The position numbers and the translations under genes are program-made. The notes beneath the pieces are model-generated. The model was not told the origin of the DNA. It was given only the letters and a program-made list of their open reading frames with translations, and did no database searches. This document shows, piece after piece, positions 8,555-16,409 of a stretch of 64,000 nucleotides of DNA; position 1 is the first letter of the stretch, and every line of letters starts with the position of its first letter. The DNA is from Mycobacterium sp. 1081908.1 (lineage in GTDB: Bacteria > Actinomycetota > Actinomycetes > Mycobacteriales > Mycobacteriaceae). Where the stretch lies: the NCBI RefSeq assembly GCF_001673535.1, contig NZ_LZLY01000079.1:1-64000 (forward strand), given 5' to 3'.

Positions 8555-9400
8555 TCACCGGCTCACCGCGGCGATTTCCGCTATCGCGTCGATCACCGCG
8601 TCCGGCTGGTCCAGCGAGACAAAAGTTTTCGCGTCGGGCGCCTCGATCAGCTTCGCGTTGCTGAACAACCCGGCCAAGCGCCGGCCCAGGCCGGGGGTGA
8701 AGCAGCGGTCCCGCTGGCCCCACACCAGCGTGACGGGCTTCGTGAACCGGGGGAGGCGGGTGGCCACGTCGGTGAGATCGAAGCGGGCCACGCTTCGCGC
8801 CAGCGCCGCGAGGTCGCGGCGGATGCGCGAGTCCTTGAGGCAGGGTTGCAGCCAGGCGGCGGTGAGGTCCGGATCGGGCTTGTTGATGAGCAGGCCGTAG
8901 CCGAATATCGACTGCCGCACCCTTCGCGACCGCAGTGGTTGGGATAGCGCCTTGATTGAGGAGGGGCTACGAAGCGCCCGAAACGCGACGTCGTAGGGGA
9001 AGGGCGGGCACTTGTCGAAGGCGTCGCAGTTGGTGAGCACCAGCCGGCCGATCCGGTCCGGGTGGGCGTCGACCACCAGTTGGCATATCCCGCCTCCGGT
9101 GTCGCTGCCCACCAGCGTCACGTCCGACAGGTCGAGGTCGACCAGCGCGTCGTTGACCATCTCGGCGACGCCGGGCAGCGACAGCGCGGTGGCGTCACTG
9201 ACCGGGATGTTGTGCGAGCCCAGCGGCCACGTCGGCACGATGCAACGGAACCCCCGACGCGCCAGGCCGTCCGCGACCTCGCGCCACAGCCGCCCGTCGG
9301 CCAGGATGCCGTGCACGAACAGGACCGGCGCGTGCGGGGAATCCTGCGGTCCGAATTCGTGGTATTCGATGGTGGCCTGCCGAAGTGCGAGCTGGGGCAT
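8555..9400 (-). CDS. Alpha/beta hydrolase with Asp nucleophile
   Basis: A 281-residue alpha/beta hydrolase. The oxyanion region VLFVHGILADGRLW is near residues 26-39, and the nucleophile elbow reads LVGSDTGGG, placing Asp (D100) where lipases and esterases have Ser, as in haloalkane dehalogenases and epoxide hydrolases. The acid loop WGQRDRCF is present, but the usual catalytic His position reads DAKTFVSLDQP, with Thr at the expected place. It may use another His or act non-catalytically. It is transcribed alone; the 125 bases to the DUF899 gene suggest a separate unit. Confidence 0.8.
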   Translation of the reverse strand: MPQLALRQATIEYHEFGPQDSPHAPVLFVHGILADGRLWREVADGLARRGFRCIVPTWPLGSHNIPVSDATALSLPGVAEMVNDALVDLDLSDVTLVGSDTGGGICQLVVDAHPDRIGRLVLTNCDAFDKCPPFPYDVAFRALRSPSSIKALSQPLRSRRVRQSIFGYGLLINKPDPDLTAAWLQPCLKDSRIRRDLAALARSVARFDLTDVATRLPRFTKPVTLVWGQRDRCFTPGLGRRLAGLFSNAKLIEAPDAKTFVSLDQPDAVIDAIAEIAAVSR

Positions 9401-9507
9401 GTCGGTTGTTCCTCCTGGTGCGTTTCGTTCCGACCCTTCGACTGTTATCGCACTTCATGGCCGCTGCCAGGTCTACCCGACGAACTGCCAACCACTGCCA
9501 AATCGCC

Positions 9508-9957
9508 TCACGGCTCCAGGTTCAGTTGCGCCGCGCCGGTCGTCACGTCCAGAGGCGCCGACACGTGGTCGTGGGCGATGAACCAGTGGCCGTCGAGCTT
9601 GCGGAAGCACGTCGTCGCCCTGACCCAGAAGCCGGTGGTCGTCGTGCCGCTCCTCAGCGTGCCGCTGAGCCGATTGAGGCTGTGCGCGAATGCGACGTCG
9701 TCGCCCACGGTGACCGTGAGGTCGCGGATCTCGTAGCCGAGCGGGTGCTCGTATGCCGCGAACACGCGCTCCCAGTTTCGCCGTTTGGCGTCCGCCCCCA
9801 CGTGTTGCAGGGGCGGTTCGAGGTCGAAGGACACGACGTCCGGGGTGTAAACCGACATCACGGCTTCGAGATCCGCATCGCGGATCGCGCCGGCCAACCG
9901 GTCGGTTCGTCGTCGAATGTCGGCCTCGTCGTCCGAGTGCTCAGTCGCAGTGGTCAC
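9508..9957 (-). CDS. SnoaL-like / DUF4440 protein
   Basis: A 149-residue NTF2-fold protein starting at a GTG (VTTATEHSDDEADIRRRTDR). The family features are an N-terminal helix with AGAIRDADLEAVMSVYTPDV, a central VSFDLEPPLQHVG, and the late strands FWVRATTCFRKLDGHWFIAH. Members include ketosteroid-isomerase-like enzymes and calcium/calmodulin-kinase association-like domains; no catalytic residue set is recognised. A longer reading to 10713 would run through the antisense of the repeat gene at 10046 and is rejected. Confidence 0.72.
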   Translation of the reverse strand: MTTATEHSDDEADIRRRTDRLAGAIRDADLEAVMSVYTPDVVSFDLEPPLQHVGADAKRRNWERVFAAYEHPLGYEIRDLTVTVGDDVAFAHSLNRLSGTLRSGTTTTGFWVRATTCFRKLDGHWFIAHDHVSAPLDVTTGAAQLNLEP

Positions 9958-10045
9958 GGGATTTACGCTAGCCGCGCCGGATGGGCCTTGACCTCCATGC
10001 GCGGGCTCGGTTCGATGATTTGTACGCCGACAGGGGAGGACCGCA

Positions 10046-10438
10046 ATGAAGACGTTGATTCGCCGGGGGGTGTCCGCCGCGACGGTGGCATTGGGGTCGA
10101 TGGCCGCGGTGACGATCGCGATGCCGCCGGTGAGCTCGGCGGAATGCGCAAACGGGGAGTGGTGGGACGCGAAGGCCAACATGTGTCGCCCCGCCGGGGC
10201 GCCGTTACCGCTTGGGTGCGACCCCGGGCAATGGTGGGACCCGACGGCCAACGTGTGCCGACCACTCGGTGTCGGGCCGCAACCCTTGGCGTGCGACCCG
10301 GGCCAGTGGTGGGACCCGACGGCCAACGTGTGCCGTCCGGTCGGCGTCGGCCCGCAACCGCTGGCATGCGACAACGGCTGGTGGTGGGATCCGACCTCCA
10401 ATGCCTGCCGTCCGCCCCTGGTGCCGCCGCCAGGGTGA
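10046..10438 (+). CDS. Secreted protein with four Cys-Trp-Trp-Asp repeats
   Basis: A 130-residue exported protein. Residues 1-32 form a Sec signal peptide (MKTLIRRGVSAATVALGSMA) with cleavage likely after SSA. The mature part is four repeats of about 20-28 residues, each C-(x2)-G-(x)-WWD-(x5)-C-R-P, joined by GVGPQPLA linkers. Eight Cys residues, two per repeat, suggest four disulfide-closed modules, each showing a WW pair. The repeats are also near-identical in DNA (10227-10420), implying recent duplication of the middle units. Aromatic, disulfide-stapled repeats can bind carbohydrate; that is inference. I do not recognise the family. Confidence 0.8.
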   Translation: MKTLIRRGVSAATVALGSMAAVTIAMPPVSSAECANGEWWDAKANMCRPAGAPLPLGCDPGQWWDPTANVCRPLGVGPQPLACDPGQWWDPTANVCRPVGVGPQPLACDNGWWWDPTSNACRPPLVPPPG

Positions 10439-10450
10439 TAAGCCTTCGGG

Positions 10451-10480
10451 TTAGCGGATCGCCGATTAGCGGATCGCCGA
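10451..10480. repeat. Exact tandem 15-bp duplication
   Basis: The 15-mer TTAGCGGATCGCCGA occurs twice head to tail (10451-10465 and 10466-10480) just after the stop of the repeat-protein gene and runs into the hairpin at 10475-10535. Confidence 0.85.
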
Positions 10481-10535
10481 ACGTGAAGCTGTGGCGAGAT
10501 TTTCGTCGTTTTCCGCCGTAGCTTCACGCTCGGCG
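10475..10535. terminator. Long hairpin between convergent genes (element copy 1)
   Basis: Two 22-base arms, 10475-10496 and 10514-10535, pair with three mismatches around a 17-base T-rich loop. The core of the left arm is CGTGAAGCT. It lies between the converging genes ending at 10438 and 10631, so it probably acts as a bidirectional terminator. The layout and core resemble the hairpin at 35622-35684. Confidence 0.6.
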
Positions 10536-10630
10536 CATGTCCGCCGGCCAGCCGCGACGAGTTGCGGCGAGTTGACACCGCGTTGCGAATTGTGCGCGAC
10601 CTGTAGCACCGTTGCCGTGGGGATCCGCCA

Positions 10631-11464
10631 TCAGGGATCGATGAGAGCGTTGAACTCGGCCACGCTGTGCACGCCTTCGAGATAGTTGAACGATCCGCTG
10701 TCGAGCACTTCACGCGCGGCCCGAACGACGGCGGTCAGGGCGGCACGGCAAAACGAGGTGCCGATAGTCACCCTGCGCACCCCGAATTCCCTGAGTTCGG
10801 CAACGGTGAATCGGACCGTCCCGATGCCGGCAACGTAGTTCAGCGGCTTCGAAACGCTGCTGCACGCGCGGCGAAGGGCTGCTTCGTCGGGCAAACCCGG
10901 CGCGTAAAGCACATCGGCGCCGGCGGCTTCGAAGGCCTGCAGCCTCGACAGCGTGTCGTCGAGGTCGGGTCGGCCGCGGATGAAGTTCTCGCAGCGGGCC
11001 GTCAGGGTGAAGGGGTAGGGCAGGGACCGCGCGGCGTCCACGGCGGCCTCGATTCGTTCGATCGCCAGCTCGCGGTGAAAGATCGGGTCGTCAGGCCGGT
11101 ATGTTGCGTCTTCGATCGAGGCTCCCGCCAGGCCGACCTCGCCCGCGAGACGCACCGTCTCTGCCACAGCCTCGGGCGACGCACCGAAGCCGTTCTCCAG
11201 ATCCGCGGTCACCGGCAATGGCGTCGCATCGACGATGGTGCGCACATGCTCGAGTGTTTCGTTCCTGCTGACGGCGCCATCGCCGTCGCGTCTACCCAAT
11301 GAAAACGCCAGTCCCGCACTGGTAGTCGCCAGCCCTTGAAACCCGAGGTTGGCGAACAACCGGGCGGTGCCGATGTCCCAGGGATTCGGGAGCAACAGGA
11401 TCTCGTCATCCTCGTGGAGGCGACGGAATCGTTCGCCGCGCTCGGCCCGCACTGTGCTATCCAT
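10631..11464 (-). CDS. PEP phosphonomutase / isocitrate lyase superfamily enzyme
   Basis: A 277-residue TIM-barrel enzyme. The opening LLLPNPWDIGTARLFANLGF, the metal-binding TADLENGFG and the later GASIEDATY are hallmarks of the PEP mutase/isocitrate lyase superfamily, with TARCENFIRG and LYAPGLPDE following. Members cleave or form C-C or C-P bonds next to a carboxylate using Mg2+. The KKCGH loop of true isocitrate lyase is absent, so methylisocitrate- or oxaloacetate-type lyase chemistry is more likely than isocitrate cleavage. The ATG at 11464 is preferred because GGGAG sits just upstream; longer forms to 11476 or 11515 are possible. Confidence 0.8.
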   Translation of the reverse strand: MDSTVRAERGERFRRLHEDDEILLLPNPWDIGTARLFANLGFQGLATTSAGLAFSLGRRDGDGAVSRNETLEHVRTIVDATPLPVTADLENGFGASPEAVAETVRLAGEVGLAGASIEDATYRPDDPIFHRELAIERIEAAVDAARSLPYPFTLTARCENFIRGRPDLDDTLSRLQAFEAAGADVLYAPGLPDEAALRRACSSVSKPLNYVAGIGTVRFTVAELREFGVRRVTIGTSFCRAALTAVVRAAREVLDSGSFNYLEGVHSVAEFNALIDP

Positions 11465-11572
11465 TCCGACTCCCATCCACCGTTTGCGATCAGACATAGC
11501 ACCAGCCACCGACAATTGCGCAAACGTTTCCGCGAGTCGACGTAGAAGTCCGGGCCGGTAGCCTTGTTCGGC

Positions 11573-11803
11573 GTGAGCGACTGCGTCGTCGTTAAGGTCA
11601 AGCCCGGCAGCCGAAAGGGACCGCTAGTCGAAGTCGGCTCTGATGACGAGCTGACGATCTACGTCCGGGAGCGGGCGGTGGAGGGCAAGGCCAACGAGGC
11701 GGTCGTCCGGTTACTGGCCGAACACCTTCAATTGCCAAGAAGCCGAGTCGAGTTGGTGTCCGGAATGACGTCGCGGATCAAGCGTTTCCAGGTGAGCCGT
11801 TGA
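11573..11803 (+). CDS. DUF167 (YggU/UPF0235) family protein
   Basis: A 76-residue protein starting at GTG (VSDCVVVKVKPGSRKGPLVE), with an alternative TTG three codons upstream. The pattern VKPGSRKGP ... YVRERAVEGKANEAVVRLLA ... LPRSRVELVSGMTSRIKRF is diagnostic of the DUF167 family, small proteins of unknown function widespread in bacteria and eukaryotes. It converges on cspA, with a strong hairpin between the two genes. Confidence 0.85.
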   Translation: MSDCVVVKVKPGSRKGPLVEVGSDDELTIYVRERAVEGKANEAVVRLLAEHLQLPRSRVELVSGMTSRIKRFQVSR

Positions 11804-11816
11804 GTGGATGAAACAA

Positions 11817-11850
11817 AGTGGGCTGGTGCGAATTACCGCACCAGCCCACT
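11817..11850. terminator. Perfect 14-bp stem-loop between DUF167 gene and cspA
   Basis: The arms AGTGGGCTGGTGCG (11817-11830) and its exact complement (11837-11850) enclose a 6-base loop. The hairpin starts 13 bases after the stop of the plus-strand gene and ends 18 bases after the stop of cspA on the minus strand. It is well placed as a shared bidirectional terminator; there is no long T-tract, as is common in mycobacteria. Confidence 0.85.
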
Positions 11851-11868
11851 GTCAGGTTTGTGAGTTTC

Positions 11869-12072
11869 TTAGACGGCCGACACTCCTACTGCCTGAGGAC
11901 CTTTCGCTCCCTGCCCAACCTCGAACTGAACCCGCTGGTTCTCCTCGAGCGAGCGGTAGCCGCTGCCCTGGATCTCGGAGTAGTGGACGAAAAGGTCCTT
12001 GTCGCCCTCGTCAGGGGTGATGAAGCCGAAGCCCTTGTCGCCGTTGAACCATTTCACAGTTCCCTGTGCCAT
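11869..12072 (-). CDS. cspA: Cold-shock protein CspA
   Basis: A 67-residue cold-shock-domain protein, [20 protein letters not shown], with both RNA-binding motifs (KGFGFI and DLFVHYSEI) intact. Such proteins bind single-stranded RNA or DNA and melt secondary structure. The length equals that of the mycobacterial CspA family. A GAGAAG ribosome-binding site lies nine bases upstream of the ATG, inside an AT-rich leader (12073-12115) unlike the surrounding GC-rich DNA, consistent with a structured 5' leader. Confidence 0.96.
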   Translation of the reverse strand: MAQGTVKWFNGDKGFGFITPDEGDKDLFVHYSEIQGSGYRSLEENQRVQFEVGQGAKGPQAVGVSAV

Positions 12073-12153
12073 TTACTTACTTCTCTCATTTCAAATTGGA
12101 TGTACCAAAAACATCCAAGGGGCAAGGGTAGCAGGCGCTGGAAAAGTCCGCGC

Positions 12154-12699
12154 TCAGCTCGACGCGCTGAGGATCTTGATTGCGAAGACGAGGGTGTCGC
12201 CCGGCCGGATCCCCGCGCTGGGCTGACCGTTCGGGTAGCCATCCGCGGAGGTCATTGCGACCGCGACGGTCGACCCGACCTTTTGTCCCGCAATCGCCTT
12301 CTGGAAGCCCGGCACGACTCCGCCCAGGGGGAAGTCAACGGATGCGCCCCGTTCGTAGCTGCTGTCGAACACGGAACCGTCGCGTCCGTTGACGCCCATA
12401 TAGCAGACGGAAACTTTGGCCGTGGCCGGGACCACCGGCCCATCTCCGGCGTGCAGCGTCTGAACCTGGGTCTGAGTCACGCTGAACGGTGTCGTCACAG
12501 TCACCCGAGGAGCCGTCGTATCCGTGGATCCAGTGACCGCGACGCTGCCGGTGGTCCCGGTCAGCGTCCATTCGGGTGTCCCGCCACCCTGCGGTGCGGC
12601 GGTCGGGCACGAGCCGGCCGCGGTTGCGGTCCCGGGTGTGGCCAGTGGGAGGACGAGCGCCGCGACGCACGCCGCAAGCGTGATGGAGGAGGACTTCAC
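12154..12699 (-). CDS. Secreted FKBP-type peptidyl-prolyl isomerase
   Basis: A 181-residue exported protein starting at a GTG (12699; another GTG at 12708). An N-terminal hydrophobic signal (ITLAACVAALVLPLATPG, then TATAAG) precedes an FKBP domain. The expected pocket residues appear: VCYMG, SVFDSSYERG, FPLGGVVPGFQ, DGYPNGQ and TLVFAIKIL. The pocket Trp is Phe here (VPGFQ), as in many bacterial FKBPs. It probably catalyses proline isomerisation of exported proteins outside the membrane. The early LAAC could serve as a lipobox, but the following AxA site fits normal cleavage better. It follows the DCC gene on the same strand. Confidence 0.85.
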   Translation of the reverse strand: MKSSSITLAACVAALVLPLATPGTATAAGSCPTAAPQGGGTPEWTLTGTTGSVAVTGSTDTTAPRVTVTTPFSVTQTQVQTLHAGDGPVVPATAKVSVCYMGVNGRDGSVFDSSYERGASVDFPLGGVVPGFQKAIAGQKVGSTVAVAMTSADGYPNGQPSAGIRPGDTLVFAIKILSASS

Positions 12700-12737
12700 G
12701 GCCGTCACGCTACAGCCACTCGTTTTCCGGAGTGGTG

Positions 12738-13133
12738 TCAGGACGCGGGAGGGGAAACGCACTCGGCGGGTTCGGATTCACACAGTGGCGTGACCCCCCG
12801 GAATCGATACCGGTGCGCGGCCACCCACCGATAGACCGCCTCCTGCACCGCGCGGATCCCGGGCAAGCGGTAGATACGTAGCGGCAACTGCGTTCCCAGA
12901 GCGGTCGATAGCGCCGCGTTCATCCCCTCCGCACCGGCGAACACGGCGCCAGACGAATCCAGCCACCAACTCGATTCCAGTAAGCGTTCGGTCGGGATTC
13001 CCAGCCGCTCGGAGACTCCTGGCTTCTGCATGGGCTCGGTTCGCAGCCGCCCAGTCCGGTTCAGCCGGAGCAGGCCGTTCCGCGCGCGCGTGCACACCCC
13101 GCACTTTCCATCGAAGATCAGAACGCCGTCCAT
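12738..13133 (-). CDS. DCC-family thiol-disulfide oxidoreductase-like protein (DUF393)
   Basis: A 131-residue protein beginning MDGVLIFDGKCGVCTRARNG. The FDGxCxxC motif with both Cys (residues 11 and 14) defines the DCC (DUF393) family of predicted thiol-disulfide oxidoreductases. The C-terminal half carries the family's LPLRIYRLPGIRAVQEAVYR segment. The substrate is unknown. The downstream FKBP gene starts 39 bases after this stop, so both may share a transcript. Confidence 0.85.
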   Translation of the reverse strand: MDGVLIFDGKCGVCTRARNGLLRLNRTGRLRTEPMQKPGVSERLGIPTERLLESSWWLDSSGAVFAGAEGMNAALSTALGTQLPLRIYRLPGIRAVQEAVYRWVAAHRYRFRGVTPLCESEPAECVSPPAS

Positions 13134-13172
13134 ACCTCAATTGTGCCCGCACGGGGGCGTGTCAGTCACTTA

Positions 13173-13197
13173 GTAGACGCTAGCGTTTCTTATCTAC
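13173..13197. promoter_or_regulatory. Nested palindromes before a small gene
   Basis: ACGCTAGCGT (13177-13186) is a perfect 10-base palindrome. It lies within outer arms GTAGA (13173-13177) and TCTAC (13193-13197). The DNA around it (13170-13225) is AT-rich and includes TATCT and TAGTAT hexamers that could serve as a -10 element for the small gene at 13260. Confidence 0.35.
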
Positions 13198-13259
13198 ACA
13201 TAGTATGCTCACAGCTAACAGTGAACGTTTCCGTCTACAATCTTCAGAACGAAGGCGCC

Positions 13260-13406
13260 ATGTACACCGCACCATCGCCTTTTGACGACCCCACTGCGCC
13301 GATCGATGTTCAAACACTGCGGGCGTGGTGGGCGCGCCAACGTCATGACCAGCCCGTGGTGGAGCGACGCACGCCCGAGCGGATCGCGTTCAATCGTCAG
13401 AGATAG
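13260..13406 (+). CDS. Small hypothetical protein (48 aa)
   Basis: A short reading frame, MYTAPSPFDDPTAPIDVQTL, followed by RAWWARQRHDQPVVERRTPE. It has a GAAGG ribosome-binding site five bases before the ATG and an AT-rich promoter-like region upstream, which is why I accept it despite its length. It has no membrane segment and is rich in Arg, Trp and Pro. Its last 17 bases overlap the convergent serine hydrolase gene. The function is unknown. Confidence 0.5.
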   Translation: MYTAPSPFDDPTAPIDVQTLRAWWARQRHDQPVVERRTPERIAFNRQR

Positions 13407-14586
13407 CCGCACGGTGGGGGACGCCGGCCAGTTCCTCGGCGACGGCGTCGAATGCGCGCAGCGTGTCCAGCATGTGTGGCTCGTGCGAGTGGTGCTGGGT
13501 GGATAGCTTGGCGGCGACCACCTCGGCGGCGCGGTTGACGTAGATCATCTGACCGCACATGCCCAGGCACAGCGCGACGTTGCTGTCGGGGTAGGGGAGC
13601 CACACTTGGTTGCGGTACATCCCCCCGGGCAGCTCGGTGTCATCGGGGCTGGCGGCGAATGCCTGACGCGAGTCGGGGCCGCCGGTGAGGGTGTCGGCGA
13701 TCCACGCCGCCGGCACCACTTGCCGGCCAGTCAACGAGGCCCCGTCGCGCAGGAGCAGCGACCCGAACCGGATCATGTCGGTAAGGCAGGCGCTGATGCC
13801 GCCGTCGAACAGCCCGGTGCCGTTCGTGTCCACGCCGATGGTGGCGTCGCATTGGGCGCCGATGCGGCTCCACAACAGTTCCGACATCAATTCGGGCATC
13901 CGCTGGGCGCCGGCGACTTCGCAGATCCAGCCGAGTACGTCGGTTTCGCACGAGCGATATTCGAAGGGGCCGCCGTGCGCCGACTTCTGCCGCAAGGTCA
14001 GCAGGAACTCCTGCAGCGTGGACGGGGCGTCCGGACGACTTCTGGGCGCCCAACCCATCGCCTGGTCGAGCCGGTGTATCTCGGCGGTCGGGTCGTCGTA
14101 GTTTTCGGAGAAGGCAATGCCCGATCTCATGTCCAGCAGGTGGCGCACCGTCGCGCCGTCATATCCGCAATTCGCCAGCGCGGGAACGAAAGTGGTGACG
14201 GGCGCGTCTAACTCGATCGCGCCGGCCGCGTGCAGCGCGCCGACGACGGCGCCCACCAGCGACTTGCTCACCGAGAACAGCAGGTGCCGGGTCTGTGCCC
14301 CCATGCCCTCGAGATACTCCTCGGCCACCAGCGACCCGCGGCACGCGACCGCCCACCCGTCGGTGGCGGTGGCGGCCATCACCGCGCCGACGGTGGTGGC
14401 CGCTCCGTTGGTGCTGGTGACCCGAATGTCGGCCAGGGGAGCGGGGGCCACGGGCAGTTCCGCGGCCGGCCCCGTCCCGCGTAGGATCAGCGCGGTCGGC
14501 ACGAAGTCCTCGACGTGCTGGAACGACCAATGCGAATAGGGCGCCGACAGCCAGTTGTCCAGGGAGATACCGGCCGGGGCGCTCAC
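13390..14586 (-). CDS. Beta-lactamase-fold serine hydrolase (NylB/esterase-like)
   Basis: A 398-residue enzyme of the class C beta-lactamase / 6-aminohexanoate-dimer hydrolase superfamily. The SxxK motif is LFSVSKS (Ser about 105, Lys about 108), the YxS motif is FEYRSCETDVLGW (Tyr about 210), and the C-terminal region has a GMCGQMIYVN segment in the place of the KTG-like strand. No signal peptide is seen, so it is probably cytoplasmic and may act on amides or esters made inside the cell. The GTG start overlaps the stop of the upstream ATP-grasp gene (GTGA), indicating strict co-expression with a predicted amide-bond-forming enzyme. Confidence 0.85.
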   Translation of the reverse strand: MSAPAGISLDNWLSAPYSHWSFQHVEDFVPTALILRGTGPAAELPVAPAPLADIRVTSTNGAATTVGAVMAATATDGWAVACRGSLVAEEYLEGMGAQTRHLLFSVSKSLVGAVVGALHAAGAIELDAPVTTFVPALANCGYDGATVRHLLDMRSGIAFSENYDDPTAEIHRLDQAMGWAPRSRPDAPSTLQEFLLTLRQKSAHGGPFEYRSCETDVLGWICEVAGAQRMPELMSELLWSRIGAQCDATIGVDTNGTGLFDGGISACLTDMIRFGSLLLRDGASLTGRQVVPAAWIADTLTGGPDSRQAFAASPDDTELPGGMYRNQVWLPYPDSNVALCLGMCGQMIYVNRAAEVVAAKLSTQHHSHEPHMLDTLRAFDAVAEELAGVPHRAAISDD

Positions 14587-16052
14587 GCGCGCGCGACGAG
14601 TCGCGAGACGATCGGGGCGGCCGGCGTGAGGGGCGTCGAGACGAATTTCGCCTTCATGCCTTTCACCCAGCGTTGGCAGCGGTCGCTGAGCTGATAGTCG
14701 TCCGTCTGCAGGTGTGACCGGGTGACGAGCACGCCGAGTTGGGCGCCCTCGGAACGCAAGTCACCGGGAGCCGCGACCCGCATGTAGAAGGCCTCGGACC
14801 CGTCGAGCAGCGTGGCCCAGTCGTTGGCGGTCCGCGAAAAGGAGACCCGACCGTCGTCATCGATGCGCCACACGCCGGTGCGCGGCGTCGCGGTGAAGAT
14901 CTCGATATCGGGCGAGGTCTCGGTGAGTATCACCTGGCCCCAGACTTCGTCCTCGCCATAGCCGCGCTCCCAGCGCGAGTTGATCTCATCGATGTCGAGC
15001 TCATAGTCCACGCCCATGTACTCGAGCAGGTGAAAGAGGAACAGCGGCATGTCGGCGTACGCCTCGGTGGTCAGATTTGTCATCGGGCTCGCGCCGCTGA
15101 GGCGCGGATTCACCTCGCCGAGGTAGAGCTCGTCGGAGTCGAGGTCGTGCAGAAGGTCCACCTCGAAGTAGCCGAGGTAACCCTCGCGGCGCATGACGTC
15201 GCCCAGCTTTGTCACCATTTGTCGCGCGGCATGTGTCTGTGCGGGCGGCAGCACCTCGTGCCAGATGTCGTTTCCGCACCAGCTGCCCCGGCTCGGTGTC
15301 AGCTCCGAATAACCGACGAGACTCGTCATCGCTGGCCCTACCACGGTGCCGTGGCGGGTCACGGCGCCCTCGAGGCACACCTCGACATTGCGGATCCGCT
15401 TCATGACCTTGAGGTCCTGCCCGACCAGGTCACCGGCATGCTCGTCCCAGTCGCGCTGACCGTGCACAAAGAACGTCCCGCTGCCGGCGTTGCCATACGC
15501 GATCGAGATGACGAGGTCATCTCCCAAGCCGGCGCCTTCTGCGAGCGACCGCAATTCGTCGTAGGAGCCGGCCCGGCCGATCGTGTTGGGCACACTCGGC
15601 ACTCCCGCCTCGTCAGCCAGGCGCGTCATGACGATCTTGGAACCCAGGCGATTGCGCAACTCGATCGGCGGGTGCATGACCTCGAGGCCTGCCGACCGCG
15701 CCAGGGCCTGGATTTCCTCGTTCATCATCACAAAGCAGCATTTGCCACCGGGACCCTTGCCCGCGATGAAGTCGAGCGTCTCAGCGTCGGACAGCAGGTG
15801 GCTGCACACCTCGTCCATGGAGTCGAAATCACGGCGGTCGCGTCGTCGCGGCACGAAGACACGCGAGTGCGTGCCCTCGAACGAGTCAAAGTAGGTCAGG
15901 TAGAAGAAGTTTCGTATCCAGCGGTCGACGCCCAACAGGTTGAACGGCGTCGGCGAGATGAAGTACAGCGGGGTCTTGTTGGTGTGGAAGAACGCGCGTA
16001 TGTCCGAGAGGCCGTTCAGCTTGCGGGGCGGCGTCGGCTCGGCGGTGTGCAC
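14583..16052 (-). CDS. ATP-grasp ligase
   Basis: A 489-residue protein of the ATP-grasp fold. Visible parts are a pre-grasp domain (LYFISPTPFNLLGVDRWIRN), the lysine region LGSKIVMTRLADEAGVPSVP (near residue 140), the strand FEVDLLHD (near 296) and the metal-binding EVNPRLSGASPMTNLTTEA (near 313-331). ATP-grasp enzymes activate a carboxylate as acyl phosphate and join it to an amine or thiol. The length and C-terminal extension fit peptide-ligase or carboxylase-like members rather than housekeeping D-Ala ligase. The GTG at 16052 behind a G-rich stretch is the best start. It is coupled to the serine hydrolase by a 4-base overlap. Confidence 0.8.
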   Translation of the reverse strand: MHTAEPTPPRKLNGLSDIRAFFHTNKTPLYFISPTPFNLLGVDRWIRNFFYLTYFDSFEGTHSRVFVPRRRDRRDFDSMDEVCSHLLSDAETLDFIAGKGPGGKCCFVMMNEEIQALARSAGLEVMHPPIELRNRLGSKIVMTRLADEAGVPSVPNTIGRAGSYDELRSLAEGAGLGDDLVISIAYGNAGSGTFFVHGQRDWDEHAGDLVGQDLKVMKRIRNVEVCLEGAVTRHGTVVGPAMTSLVGYSELTPSRGSWCGNDIWHEVLPPAQTHAARQMVTKLGDVMRREGYLGYFEVDLLHDLDSDELYLGEVNPRLSGASPMTNLTTEAYADMPLFLFHLLEYMGVDYELDIDEINSRWERGYGEDEVWGQVILTETSPDIEIFTATPRTGVWRIDDDGRVSFSRTANDWATLLDGSEAFYMRVAAPGDLRSEGAQLGVLVTRSHLQTDDYQLSDRCQRWVKGMKAKFVSTPLTPAAPIVSRLVARA

Positions 16053-16409
16053 GTCACGCCCCCCGCGCTGTCGACGGCGACGGGTGTAGGCGCGCTGTGA
16101 GCGGCACGACGCAGATGAAATCACGCATCTCCATTGCACAAGTGTGCGCCCCGGCCGGTGGCCGACGAAAGTGGGATTACCTGAACATGCGGGGCGCCGG
16201 TGTCGCGGGCCGCGGACCGAGGGTTTCAGGACCGAAATGCGTAAACCGTTGGGGGAGATATCGGCCGGCGACAACGCTCATTTGCGGAGTGCTGCCTGGG
16301 GCAGCGGCTGTAGACTTCGAACGCCGCCATGACGCGCGAAAGGCGTTGACCGTATGTCAGACCACCTTGTCAGTGCGATTTCGCCCGTGGCGGCGACGGC
16401 GCAAGTCCA
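16053..16409. promoter_or_regulatory. Divergent control region between ATP-grasp and exporter genes
   Basis: About 357 bases without a credible gene. It holds an inverted pair AGATG/CATCT (16113-16117, 16126-16130) and, six bases on, GCACA-AG-TGTGC (16136-16147). Either could be an operator for the two divergent units. No regulator is encoded next to it. Confidence 0.3.

Noticed and set aside
10212..10420. Regular near-identical DNA units suggesting a CRISPR or VNTR
   Set aside because: The units are translated repeats of the exported protein, in frame and without unique spacers; copy number may still vary.
9508..10713. A 401-codon open frame on the minus strand
   Set aside because: Only its last 149 codons look like a protein (SnoaL fold). 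The rest is antisense to the Cys-Trp repeat gene.
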